A stretch of DNA of 64,000 bases from JAFLCL01 sp039809495 (lineage in GTDB: Bacteria > Myxococcota_A > Polyangia > Polyangiales > Sandaracinaceae). Positions 55,410 through 63,664 of the stretch are shown here, one piece after another. The stretch spans positions 1 to 64,000 of the forward strand of contig JBDHVC010000015.1 of assembly GCA_039809495.1 (NCBI GenBank), written 5' to 3'. Below the pieces are notes generated by a model. It ran no database searches and was not told the origin of the DNA. It saw only the letters and a list, made by a program, of their open reading frames with translations. Made by a program: the position numbers and the translations under genes. Position 1 is the first letter of the stretch, and each line of letters begins with the position of its first letter.

Positions 55410-56963
55410 TTACGCGTCTTCGTCGAGGCGGCTCGTGAGGTCGCCGCGCGCGTCGTCCTGCTCGCGCTTGACGCGCGCCCGCTCCGGGTCGAGCCGCGCG
55501 CCGCGGTGGGGGAAGGGCGCCTCGGGGACCGGGACGCCGAGGAAGGGCGCGAGCTTCTCGAAGCCCTCGCCGCTCGCGATGTCGAGCAGGAGCAGATCGC
55601 CCGGGCGCTCGCGGAAGTACGCGGTGACGCTCGCGAGGTGGCGTCGATACGCGCGCGAGAACCGGTCGCGGTCGAAGCCGTAGCTCGCGTAGACCGCCGC
55701 TCGCAGGAAGCGGCGGATCGCCATGTGCGTCTCGTGCGCCTCGGGGGCCACGGCCTTGCCCGGGCGCGGCGCCTCCTGGTGCGCGGGGCGGCTCGCCCAG
55801 TGGTGCTCGCACGAGCCGAGCCAGCTCTGCTCCTCGCGCACCGTGAGGATGAATTTCGCGCCCGGGTGGAGGCGATCGAGGTCCTCGTAGTAGGGCGCGA
55901 CGGTGATGTCGCTGATCCCGTCGAAGCGATCGAGCTGGGGAAAGCGCGCGTCGCCGCGCTCGAGCGTCTCGAGGGTCGCGCGGTCGACCGGGTAGTGGTC
56001 GACCGAGAAGCCCAGGATCCCGAGGGCCGCCGTGAGCGAGCGCGTCCCGGTCCGCGAGAGCCCGATCCCGAAGACCTTGGGCCGCGCGGTCCGCGGTGCG
56101 GAGGGGCCGCCCGGCGTCGCCCGCGAGGGCGCCTCGTCCTCGCCGAGGTAGCGGCGGTTCGCCTCGCCCGCGAGCGCCTCGAAGGTGTCGAGCATCGCCT
56201 CGGAGAGCTCGGCCTTCCAGCGGAGATCGGGGACGAAGCTCCGAGGGTGGGACGCGTAGTAGCGCTCCTTCGCGCCCGTGATGCCGAGGAGACCTCCCGC
56301 CTTCGTCTGGGCGCGCTCGAGGAGCGACTGCGTCCCGGCGTTGCCGCCGAGCGGGTGCTGCTCGCTCGAGAACGGCTCGAGCATCGCGCGGTCGAAGGGG
56401 ACGCCGATGCGCGCGGCGAGCTCCGCGAGCGTCGCCTCGGGCCGAGCGACGAGCGCCTCGTAGCGCACGCGCGCCACCTCGCCCGAAAAGCGCGCGGCGA
56501 GCGCCTCCGCCGCCTCCATCTGCGCGAGCCAGCGCTCGGCGTGGGCGCGCACGTCGAGCTCGGGGTGCTTGCGCAGCCCCGAGGCCGTGACGGCGCGGCC
56601 GTCGCGCGAGAGGAAGAGGAGCAGGGTCGCGCCGCCTCGCGCGCGCACCTCGGCGCTCCTCTCCTCGATCCACTCGACCGCCTTCGTCGAGTCGACGACG
56701 ACGGGGCGCCCCGTTCGCGCCGAGAGGGCCGCGTAGAGATCCTCGCCGGGCGCGAGCGCGAGATCGCGCCAGACGGGGCACTCGGCGCCGCAGACCTTGC
56801 AGATCCGCTTCTTCAGCGGCTTCTCGGGATCCCCCAAGAAGAGGCTCTTTCGGCCCTCCCCGGCGTAGAAGATCGCGGGGTGAGCGCCCAGGGCGAGCCC
56901 GAGCAGCGTCGAGCCGGAGTGGCCGGCGCCCGCGACGAACACGACCTTCTCGTTCTCTCGCAT
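55410..56963 (-). CDS. tandem double-domain sulfotransferase
   Basis: A 517-residue protein that seems to hold two sulfotransferase domains. The first (about 6-275) begins with FVAGAGHSGSTLLGLAL, the loop that binds the 5'-phosphate of PAPS, and has a CxxC-x3-C cluster (CKVCGAEC, 55-62) and a 3'-phosphate-type segment LFLSRDGRAV. A Pro-rich linker (about 276-296) leads to a second domain starting FGIGLSRTGTRSLTAALGILG, again a PAPS loop, with HYPV, ILTVREEQSW and a C-terminal helix. PAPS-dependent sulfotransferases move sulfate to carbohydrates, lipids or proteins. Both loops keep Ser/Thr. It is followed by an ABC exporter after one base. Confidence 0.82.
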   Translation of the reverse strand: MRENEKVVFVAGAGHSGSTLLGLALGAHPAIFYAGEGRKSLFLGDPEKPLKKRICKVCGAECPVWRDLALAPGEDLYAALSARTGRPVVVDSTKAVEWIEERSAEVRARGGATLLLFLSRDGRAVTASGLRKHPELDVRAHAERWLAQMEAAEALAARFSGEVARVRYEALVARPEATLAELAARIGVPFDRAMLEPFSSEQHPLGGNAGTQSLLERAQTKAGGLLGITGAKERYYASHPRSFVPDLRWKAELSEAMLDTFEALAGEANRRYLGEDEAPSRATPGGPSAPRTARPKVFGIGLSRTGTRSLTAALGILGFSVDHYPVDRATLETLERGDARFPQLDRFDGISDITVAPYYEDLDRLHPGAKFILTVREEQSWLGSCEHHWASRPAHQEAPRPGKAVAPEAHETHMAIRRFLRAAVYASYGFDRDRFSRAYRRHLASVTAYFRERPGDLLLLDIASGEGFEKLAPFLGVPVPEAPFPHRGARLDPERARVKREQDDARGDLTSRLDEDA

Positions 56964-57042
56964 CGGGGACTCGCGCGCGGGCGCTCCTCGAGGTGAGGCG
57001 CTCGCTCGTCGGCACGGTGTAGCCGAAGAGCGCGCGCGTGGC

Positions 57043-57897
57043 TCATCGCGCGACGACGCCGAGGACGTTGGGGAGCGGCAGCGGGCCCGGCGGGCGCCGA
57101 TCCTCCGCGCGCCGACGCCTCCCGACGAGCAGGATCGGGGGCTCGCCCTCCGGCGCGACGTAGAGCGTCGCCTCGGGGCCGCCCTCGACGTAGTGGACGT
57201 CCGTGAGCCCGAGCGCGGGATCGCCGAGGCGCCTCGCGAGCTCGCGCATGCGGTAGGGTCGCGCGGCGTGGATGGCGACGAAGCGGCCCTCGCGATCGCG
57301 CCCGATCGCCGCCGCCGAGTAGGCGTCGTCGTCCACCCAGGCGATCGGGCCGCCGTCGCAGCCGAGCAGGCGATAGTTGGCGACGAGGGTGCGGTAGCGC
57401 GCGCGCAGCCGGTCGAGCGCGACCCCGGGGCAGTCGCGGCCGACCATCGTGAACGGGGCGTCGCTCGGGTCGCGCGGATCGAAGGCGAGCACGCCGCCGA
57501 AGCGCGGATCGTCGGGGGAGCGCTCGCGTCCGTCGTGGACGAGCCAGCCCGACGCCCGCCCGCCGGGCTCGTACATCGCCGCGTTGATCCCGAGGACGAG
57601 CCCCTCGAGCCGAGCCCAGTCGGCGAGCGTCGGCGAGCTCCCCCCGCGCTCGGCGCTCGAGAGCAGGATGAGGCGCCGGCCCTCGAGCGCGACGCGCGCG
57701 ATCGTCACGGCGCCTCGATCCTCCGGGGCCTCGCCCGGTCCGTCGATCCGCTCGAGGACGATCGGCGTCAGGACGCGTCGTGTCGGCGCGCTCGGGGGCT
57801 CGCTCGGCGCGATCTCGCGGCGCTCCGTGGGGGAGGCGCACGCGAGCAGGAGCGCGATCGGGGCGACGGTGAGCCGCGCCGCTCGAACGCTCGTCAC
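57043..57897 (-). CDS. phosphodiester-glycosidase-family (NAGPA) lipoprotein
   Basis: A 284-residue protein, counted from GTG 57897, which has GGAG eight bases upstream and gives a lipoprotein signal ending LLLACAS (Cys 20). The domain resembles the NAGPA/phosphodiester glycosidase family: GINAAMYEPGGRASG near the middle and DVHYVEGGPEATLYV near the end, where the family has conserved Asn and GG residues. Relatives remove N-acetylglucosamine from phosphodiesters or trim exopolysaccharide. Being lipid-anchored, it would act in the periplasm or on the outer membrane. The frame is open to 57978 but without a signal peptide. Confidence 0.78.
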   Translation of the reverse strand: MTSVRAARLTVAPIALLLACASPTERREIAPSEPPSAPTRRVLTPIVLERIDGPGEAPEDRGAVTIARVALEGRRLILLSSAERGGSSPTLADWARLEGLVLGINAAMYEPGGRASGWLVHDGRERSPDDPRFGGVLAFDPRDPSDAPFTMVGRDCPGVALDRLRARYRTLVANYRLLGCDGGPIAWVDDDAYSAAAIGRDREGRFVAIHAARPYRMRELARRLGDPALGLTDVHYVEGGPEATLYVAPEGEPPILLVGRRRRAEDRRPPGPLPLPNVLGVVAR

Positions 57898-57990
57898 GGC
57901 GCGTGCTCCGGGCGTCGGGGGGCGAGAGCCATGACGCGAGGATGGCGCGGAGCGCCCGACGCATCGAGGCGAGGGCACGCGCCTCGCCGC

Positions 57991-58011
57991 ATCGAGCGGG
58001 CCGCGTCGTCA
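57991..58011 (-). repeat. post-stop motif, copy E
   Basis: From the stop codon of the 58009-58818 gene the minus strand reads TGACGACGCGGCCCGCTCGA, matching copy C after dnaX at 18 of the first 20 positions. The downstream parts differ. Confidence 0.45.
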
Positions 58012-58818
58012 GCGCTGTCCCTCGAGGACCGCGCGCGCGAGCAGCGAGACGGCGAGATCGGTCTCGCGCTCGTTGTTCTCGAGCGAGGTCCGATCCGCCT
58101 CCTCCCCCGTGATGGCCAGCGAGGTGCGCTTGCGCGGCGAGGCGACGAGCTCGTCGAGGAAGGGGGTCTCTGGCGGGAGCCCGTCGCGCACCTTCGCGAC
58201 GAGCGCGTCGAAGCGGCCTCGCGCCGTCGGCCCGCTCTCCTCCGGCAGCGCGACGCGGCCCTCGACGAGGCGGAGCGGCGCGCTCGCCCTCAGGAAGAGG
58301 TGCAGCACACGCGCTCGCTCGCGCGCGTGCTCGTGCGAGACGAAGGGCCGCGTGTACATCCGCACCCCTCGCACCCGGACGTCTCGCATCTCGATGCTCT
58401 GGTGCCCTCGGGCCAGATCGAGCGTCGAGAGCGTCGCGAGAGAGACGCTCTCGAGCGGGACGCGCGCGCCCCACGGCTCGAGGTCGAGGAGCCCCGCGCG
58501 CAGGAAGGCGCGCGCGCCCTGCTCGCCCGGAGGATCGAAGCGGAGCGTGGCGGGATCGAGCCGGACGGCGCCGAAGCCGCGCTCGCGCAGGGCGAGGACG
58601 CGACGCTCCGCCTCGTCCGAGCGTAGGGTCCGCGCGAGGATCCAGGGGAGGGCGCCCGCGATGCGCTGCCGGACGTCGAAGGCGAGCAGGCCGAAGAGCG
58701 CCGCCACGTCTTGGATCCAGACCTCGGGCGGGGCCAGCTCGGAGGGCTCGTCCCGCTCGCGGTAGGAGCGCTCGCGCGCGAGCCGTGGGGCCCTCGTGAT
58801 GGCGACGACGTCGGGCAT
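58009..58818 (-). CDS. unrecognised cytoplasmic protein
   Basis: A 269-residue protein counted from ATG 58818 (the frame is open to 58878). I do not recognise it. It has no signal or membrane segment. Composition is Arg, Leu and Glu rich, with alternating strands and helices. Visible features are an N-terminal PDVVAITRAPR, a middle segment RGHQSIEMRDVRVRGVRMYTRPF, and the C-terminal ETDLAVSLLARAV helix. It begins 35 bases after the ABC-F stop, so it may share that transcript. A post-stop motif copy begins at its stop codon. Confidence 0.65.
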   Translation of the reverse strand: MPDVVAITRAPRLARERSYRERDEPSELAPPEVWIQDVAALFGLLAFDVRQRIAGALPWILARTLRSDEAERRVLALRERGFGAVRLDPATLRFDPPGEQGARAFLRAGLLDLEPWGARVPLESVSLATLSTLDLARGHQSIEMRDVRVRGVRMYTRPFVSHEHARERARVLHLFLRASAPLRLVEGRVALPEESGPTARGRFDALVAKVRDGLPPETPFLDELVASPRKRTSLAITGEEADRTSLENNERETDLAVSLLARAVLEGQR

Positions 58819-58853
58819 CGAGGCCCGAGGATCGGGCGCGGCTCGCGAAACGC

Positions 58854-60791
58854 CTAGCCCTTTTTCTCCTCGAGCCACGCCCAGCGCGCGATCAGCGCCT
58901 CGAGCGCGCTCTTGGCCGCCTCGGCGTCGCTCGTCCGCGCCTTCACCTCGTGACCGCGCTTCGCGAAGAGCTCGGGGTCCGCGAGCGCGCGCTCGGCGCG
59001 CTCGACGCGCTCCTCGGCCTCGGCGATCGCGTCGACGATCGACTCGAGCTCGAGGCGCTCCGCGTAGGTGAGGCCCCTCTTCGGGCGCTCGTCGAGCGCT
59101 CGCGGGGCGCCCTCGCGCGGCTCGGCGCTCGCGGGGAGCGCGCGCTCGTCCTCGCGCCGACGCTCGCGCGCCTCGTCGCGGAGCTTGCGGTACGTCGTGT
59201 AGTTGCCCTCGTACTTGACGACGCGGCCGCCCCCCTCGAACGCGAGGATCGCGGTCGCGATCCGGTCGAGGAAGAACCGATCGTGCGTCACGACGAGCGC
59301 CGTGCCCTCGAAGTCGACGAGCATCTCCTCGAGCGCCGAGAGCGTCGCCACGTCGAGGTCGTTGGTCGGCTCGTCGAGGACGAGCAGGCTCGCGGGCGTG
59401 AGCAGCATGCGAGCGACGAGCGCGCGTGCCCGCTCGCCGCCCGAGAGCGAGCGCACGGGCTGCTTCTGCTGCCAGGTGTCGAAGAGGAAGCGCTCGAGGT
59501 AGGAGCGGACGTCCATGCGTCGCCCGGCGAAGTCGACGTGGCTCGCGTCGGGCGCGACGTTCTCGAGGACCGAGCGATCGGGATCGAGGCCCGAGCGCGC
59601 CTGATCGAGGTAGGCGATCGTCGTCGTCGCGCCGACGCGCACGGCGCCTCGCGTCGGCGCGAGCTCCTGGCGAACGAGCCTTAGGAGCGAGGTCTTGCCG
59701 GCGCCGTTCGGGCCGACGATGCCCACCCGCTCTCCCTGGACGAGGGAGAGATCGAGCGCGTCGATCAGGGTCCGCCGCTCACTCGCCTCGCCCACGTCGA
59801 GCCCGACCGCGTCGAATTCGAGGATCGTCCGCCCGACGCGCGCCGCCTCCATCGAGAGCGCGATCCGCTGCTCACGCTCGGGCGCGCGCGCCCGCAGCGC
59901 CTGCTCCGCGCGCCCGATGCGGGCCTTCTGCTTCCCCGTGCGCGCGGCGGGCGTGCGTCTCAGCCACTCGAGCTCGCGCCGCAGGAAATTCTGTCGGTTC
60001 TGCTCCTCGCGCGCCGCGTGCTCCAGGCGCTCGGCCTTCGCGAGCAGGTAGGCCTCGTAGCCGCCGTCGTAGACGTGGAGGACGCCGTCCTCGAGCTCGC
60101 AGGTGCGGGTGACGACGCGATCGAGGAAGTAGCGATCGTGCGTCACGAAGAGGACGGCGCCCCGGTAGGTGTCGAGGAGGTAGCCCTCGAGCCACTCGAT
60201 GGTGTCCGCGTCGAGGTGGTTCGTGGGCTCGTCGAGGATCGCGAGCTCGGGCTCCTCGACGAGCAGGCGCGCGAGCGCGACGCGCCGCTGCTCCCCGCCG
60301 CTCATCGTGCCGAGGGGCCGCTCGGCGCCCTGGACGCCGAGGTGATCGAGCAGCGCGCGCACCCGGTGGTGCGGCTCCCAGCCGCCGAGGTGCTCGATCC
60401 GCTCGAGCGCGGCCGCCTGCGCCTCGACGAGGAGGCTCGCCTCGGCGTCGCCCCCCGCGCCCCCCGAGAGCGCCTCGCTCGCCTCGTCGTAGGCGCGCTT
60501 GGCCTCGTTCCAGCGCGAGAGCCCGGCGCACGCCTCGTCCCACCCGCTCCGCGTCGGATCGAGCTCGGGGCTCTGGGGGAGGTAGCCGACGCGCGCGCCC
60601 CGCTTGCGCGCGAGCGTGCCGTGATCGAGGGGCTCGACGCCGGCGAGCATCTTCGCGAGCGTCGACTTGCCGGAGCCGTTCTTGCCGACGAGCCCGACCC
60701 GCTCGCCCTCTTCGATCGTGAGCGAGACGTCGATCGCGAGCTTGCGCGGACCGAACGCCTTCGAGAGCCCGCGGGCATCGAGGATCGACAC
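58854..60791 (-). CDS. ABC-F family ATPase (Uup-like), second copy
   Basis: A 645-residue two-cassette ATPase without membrane helices. Walker A motifs are GKNGSGKST and GPNGAGKTS, signatures MSGGEQRR and LSGGERAR, and Walker B motifs ILDEPTNHLD and VLDEPTNDLD. The C-terminal 80 residues form the coiled coil with LTYAERLELESI, the mark of the Uup subgroup, which binds DNA or ribosomes. The GTG start 60791 gives MSILDARGLSKAFG; the much longer open frame upstream runs antisense to murJ. It differs from the 32696 copy in arm and tail, so the two are not recent duplicates. Confidence 0.9.
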   Translation of the reverse strand: MSILDARGLSKAFGPRKLAIDVSLTIEEGERVGLVGKNGSGKSTLAKMLAGVEPLDHGTLARKRGARVGYLPQSPELDPTRSGWDEACAGLSRWNEAKRAYDEASEALSGGAGGDAEASLLVEAQAAALERIEHLGGWEPHHRVRALLDHLGVQGAERPLGTMSGGEQRRVALARLLVEEPELAILDEPTNHLDADTIEWLEGYLLDTYRGAVLFVTHDRYFLDRVVTRTCELEDGVLHVYDGGYEAYLLAKAERLEHAAREEQNRQNFLRRELEWLRRTPAARTGKQKARIGRAEQALRARAPEREQRIALSMEAARVGRTILEFDAVGLDVGEASERRTLIDALDLSLVQGERVGIVGPNGAGKTSLLRLVRQELAPTRGAVRVGATTTIAYLDQARSGLDPDRSVLENVAPDASHVDFAGRRMDVRSYLERFLFDTWQQKQPVRSLSGGERARALVARMLLTPASLLVLDEPTNDLDVATLSALEEMLVDFEGTALVVTHDRFFLDRIATAILAFEGGGRVVKYEGNYTTYRKLRDEARERRREDERALPASAEPREGAPRALDERPKRGLTYAERLELESIVDAIAEAEERVERAERALADPELFAKRGHEVKARTSDAEAAKSALEALIARWAWLEEKKG

Positions 60792-60848
60792 GGAGCGCTT
60801 CGTGGACCGGCGCGGCGGATCGGGCAAGAGCTGGGCGCGGCCTCGCGC

Positions 60849-60864
60849 GCCCGAATTTTCGGGC
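60849..60864. promoter_or_regulatory. palindrome in the divergent ABC-F/murJ gap
   Basis: GCCCGAA (60849-60855) and TTCGGGC (60858-60864) form a perfect inverted repeat, the only AT-containing stretch in the 105-base divergent gap. It lies 18-33 bases upstream of a -10-like TACGAT for murJ, so it could be an operator or part of the promoter. This is inferred from position only. Confidence 0.35.
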
Positions 60865-60881
60865 CGGCGCGCGCGAGCCCG

Positions 60882-60887
60882 TACGAT
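60882..60887 (+). promoter_or_regulatory. -10 box for murJ
   Basis: TACGAT is followed by nine bases and then GTG 60897, so the transcript would start at or within three bases of the start codon. Confidence 0.45.
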
Positions 60888-60896
60888 GGCGCCCGC

Positions 60897-62543
60897 GTGA
60901 CCGACGAACGAAGCCGAGGAGCGCCCCCCCGAGCGAGCGAGCCGCCAGGCGCCGCGTCGAGCAGCGAGCCGTCCGCGAGGCAGCACCTCGCGCGTCGGAG
61001 CGGCGTGGTCGCCATGGGGACGCTCCTCTCGCGGATCCTCGGCGTCGTTCGCGATCTCGTCTTCGCGGCGATGATCCCGGTCGCGGGGACGGACCTCTTC
61101 TTCGACGCGTTCACGATCCCGAACGCGCTCCGCGGGCTGCTCGCGGAGGGCGCGATGACCTCCGCGCTCGTCCCGGTGTACGCGGAGGTGCGGGCGAAGG
61201 AGGGCCAGGCGGAAGCGACGCGCTTCTACGCGAGCTTCCGCGGGCTGATGATGCTGCTCCTCGTCCTCGTCTCGGCCTTTGGCGTGCTCCTCGCCCGACC
61301 GATCGCGACGGCGTACGGCGCGGGCTTCGGCGCCGATCCCGCGCGCTTCGAGACCTTCGTCTCGCTCACGCGGCTCGTCTTCCCCTACATCCTCTTCATG
61401 GGCCTCGCCGCGCTCGGCGCGGGCGTCCTCAACGCGCACCAGCGCTTCCTCGTCCCCTCGGCCGCGCCCGCGCTCCTCAACGTCGCGTTCATCCTCGCCC
61501 CCTTCCTCCTCGTCCCGCTCGTCGTCGCGCTCGGGCTGCCCGAGATCCTCGCGCTGGGCGTGGCGGCCCTCCTCGGCGGCGCGCTCCAAGTGCTCGCGCA
61601 GTGGCCCTCGCTCCATCGGCTCGGCCTGCTCGGCCTGCCGCGCCTCGAGGCCAGCGATCCCTACGTGAAGAAGGCGTTCCGGCTCCTCATCCCGCTCACG
61701 CTCGGGCTCGGCATCTACCAGCTCAACGTGATGATGTCGCGGCTCTTCGCGTCGTATCTCCCCGAGGGCTCGCTGAGCTTCCTCTACTACGCGCAGCGGC
61801 TCGTCGAGATCCCGCAGGGGATGTTCGGGGTCGCGATCGCGTCGGCCGCGCTGCCGATGCTCGCGGAGCTGCGCGCGAGGGGGGACCGCGAGGGCGTCCT
61901 CGCCGCGTTTCGCGACGCGCTCTCGCTCGTGCTCTTCGTCGCGCTGCCGCTCTCGGCGATCCTGATCGCGCTCGGGCACCCGATCGTCGTCGTGCTCTTC
62001 GCGCGAGGCGCGTTCGGTGCCGACGCCGCGATCGAGACGGGCCGCTCGCTCGCCTACCAGGCCGCGGGGGTCGCCGCGATCGCCTCGGTCCGCGTGCTCG
62101 TCCCCGTCTTCCACGCGCACAACGAGACGAGGCTGCCCCTCCTCGGCGGCGCGGCGAACCTCGTCGCGTTCGTCGCGGTGGCGTCGTGGCTCTCGCCGCT
62201 CGGCCACGTCGGGATCGCCATCGCGATCAGCGTCGCGGGCTTCGTCCAGTGCGCCGTCTTGCTCGCCCTGCTGCGTCGTCGGCTCGGCCGCCTCGGCCTC
62301 TCACGGCTCGTCTCGCCCGTGCTGCGCGTGAGCCTCGCGAGCCTCGTCGCCGCGCTCCTCGGCTGGGGCGTCGCGCGGCTCGGCGCGTGGTCCGAGGGCG
62401 GCAACCGCCTCGAGAACGTGCTCGTCCTCGCGCTCGCGCTCGGCGTCGCGGGCGCGGCCTTCCTCGCGATCGCGGCCGCGCTCGGGGTGCCGGAGCTCGC
62501 GCGCGTCCGGGCGCGCCTCGAAGCTCGCCTGCGCCGCTCGTGA
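60897..62543 (+). CDS. murJ: lipid II flippase MurJ
   Basis: A 548-residue member of the MurJ/MviN family, which flips lipid II across the inner membrane for peptidoglycan synthesis. After about 45 disordered residues comes the family start SGVVAMGTLLSRILGVVRDLVFA, then FFDAFTIPNALRGLLAEGAMTSALVPVY with the conserved Arg and Glu, and the PQGMFGVAIASAALPML segment. About fourteen helices are visible. The start is taken as GTG 60897, directly after a -10-like box; the open frame upstream is antisense to the ABC-F gene. It is convergent with the SDR gene, leaving 33 bases between. Confidence 0.93.
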   Translation: MTDERSRGAPPRASEPPGAASSSEPSARQHLARRSGVVAMGTLLSRILGVVRDLVFAAMIPVAGTDLFFDAFTIPNALRGLLAEGAMTSALVPVYAEVRAKEGQAEATRFYASFRGLMMLLLVLVSAFGVLLARPIATAYGAGFGADPARFETFVSLTRLVFPYILFMGLAALGAGVLNAHQRFLVPSAAPALLNVAFILAPFLLVPLVVALGLPEILALGVAALLGGALQVLAQWPSLHRLGLLGLPRLEASDPYVKKAFRLLIPLTLGLGIYQLNVMMSRLFASYLPEGSLSFLYYAQRLVEIPQGMFGVAIASAALPMLAELRARGDREGVLAAFRDALSLVLFVALPLSAILIALGHPIVVVLFARGAFGADAAIETGRSLAYQAAGVAAIASVRVLVPVFHAHNETRLPLLGGAANLVAFVAVASWLSPLGHVGIAIAISVAGFVQCAVLLALLRRRLGRLGLSRLVSPVLRVSLASLVAALLGWGVARLGAWSEGGNRLENVLVLALALGVAGAAFLAIAAALGVPELARVRARLEARLRRS

Positions 62544-62576
62544 CGGGGAGCCCACGCGCGGCGGGGCGAGCGCCGA

Positions 62577-63587
62577 TCAGATCCACCCCTCGGCGCGATA
62601 CCACGCGAAGGCGCGGCGCACCCCCTCCTCGTAGTCCACCTCCGCGCTCCACCCGAGGCTCGAGCGCAGCTTGTCCGCGGAGCAGATCCAGGCCTTCTGC
62701 GCGCCCATCTTCGCCTTCTGGCGGTTGAAGAGGCGGGGCTTGTGGTCGATGCGCGTGAGCAGCTCGCCGCCGATGCCGGCGAGGGTGACGAAGAACGCGG
62801 GGAAGTCGAGCGTGATGGCCCTGCGGCCGCTCTCGCGCACGATCGCGCTCTGGAATTCGACCCAGGTGAGGGGGCGACCGCTCTCGACGAAGAAGCCCTG
62901 ACGCACGGCCCGCGGGTGCGTCGTCGCGAGGAGGATCGCGCGCACGCAGTCGTCGACGTAGACGGCGGACCACTTCTGATCGCGGTTGCCGAAGAAGACG
63001 TTGCGCCCCGCGGCGGCCTCCTTGAAGAGGTTGAAGTAGTCGACGTCGCCCGGCCCGAAGACGCCCGAGGGGCGGAGGATCGTCCAGGGGAGGCGATCGC
63101 CGCGCGCCTCCACGGCGTACTCCGCCTCGAGCTTGCTCTCGCCGTAGAATTCGACGGGCCTGCGGGGATCGTCCTCGACGATCGCGCGATCGACGGGGGA
63201 GGGGCCGTACGCCGCCTGCGAGCTCACGAGGACGAAGCGCTCGAGCTCGGGGTGGGCCCTCTCGATCGCGACGAGGAGGTTCTCGGTCGGCATCACGTTG
63301 CCGCGCCAGAAGTCCTCGTAGCGGACCCCCTTCGTCACGCCCGCGACGTGCAGGACGTAGCTCGGCTTCTCGTCGCCGACGATCGCCGTCAGCCGATCGA
63401 CGTCGTCGTAGTCGCACTCCACGCTCCGGCCCTTCTTCGAGGGTGGCGAGCCCTTGCGCCGCAAGGAGATCACGTCGAGGCCGCGCTCGAGGAGGGCGTC
63501 GCGCAGCCGGCTCCCGATGAAGCCGCTCGCCCCGGTGACGAGGGCCTTGCCGGCGAGAGGGGGCGTGGTGGAGTCGTCGTTGCTCAT
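62577..63587 (-). CDS. NAD-dependent epimerase/dehydratase (extended SDR)
   Basis: A 336-residue extended short-chain dehydrogenase. The cofactor motif VTGASGFIGSRL is at residues 17-28, the catalytic Tyr and Lys are in FYGESK, and the Ser/Thr comes from FVLVSSQAAYG. WTILRPSGVFGPGD follows. The family uses nucleotide sugars, sterols or flavonoid-like ketones; the substrate is not clear. GGAAGG precedes the ATG. A C-terminal segment LLTRIDHKPRLFNRQKAKMG is characteristic of the sterol-dehydrogenase-like subgroup. It is transcribed downstream of, but not obviously together with, the barrel gene at the window end. Confidence 0.87.
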   Translation of the reverse strand: MSNDDSTTPPLAGKALVTGASGFIGSRLRDALLERGLDVISLRRKGSPPSKKGRSVECDYDDVDRLTAIVGDEKPSYVLHVAGVTKGVRYEDFWRGNVMPTENLLVAIERAHPELERFVLVSSQAAYGPSPVDRAIVEDDPRRPVEFYGESKLEAEYAVEARGDRLPWTILRPSGVFGPGDVDYFNLFKEAAAGRNVFFGNRDQKWSAVYVDDCVRAILLATTHPRAVRQGFFVESGRPLTWVEFQSAIVRESGRRAITLDFPAFFVTLAGIGGELLTRIDHKPRLFNRQKAKMGAQKAWICSADKLRSSLGWSAEVDYEEGVRRAFAWYRAEGWI

Positions 63588-63644
63588 GGGGACCTTCCTA
63601 CCAGCGGGGCGCTCGGCCGACGATGCGCGGGGGCTGGGCCGCTA

Positions 63645-63661
63645 CCCTCGATCGCCGAGGG
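63645..63661 (-). terminator. short hairpin after the barrel gene
   Basis: CCCTCG (63645-63650) and CGAGGG (63656-63661) pair around ATCGC, just past the stop of the gene ending at 63665. A weak terminator is possible. Confidence 0.35.
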
Positions 63662-63664
63662 CGC

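Noticed and set aside
58854..62207. 1117-residue version of the second ABC-F protein
   Set aside because: The upstream 470 residues are antisense to murJ and low complexity; the family start lies at GTG 60791.
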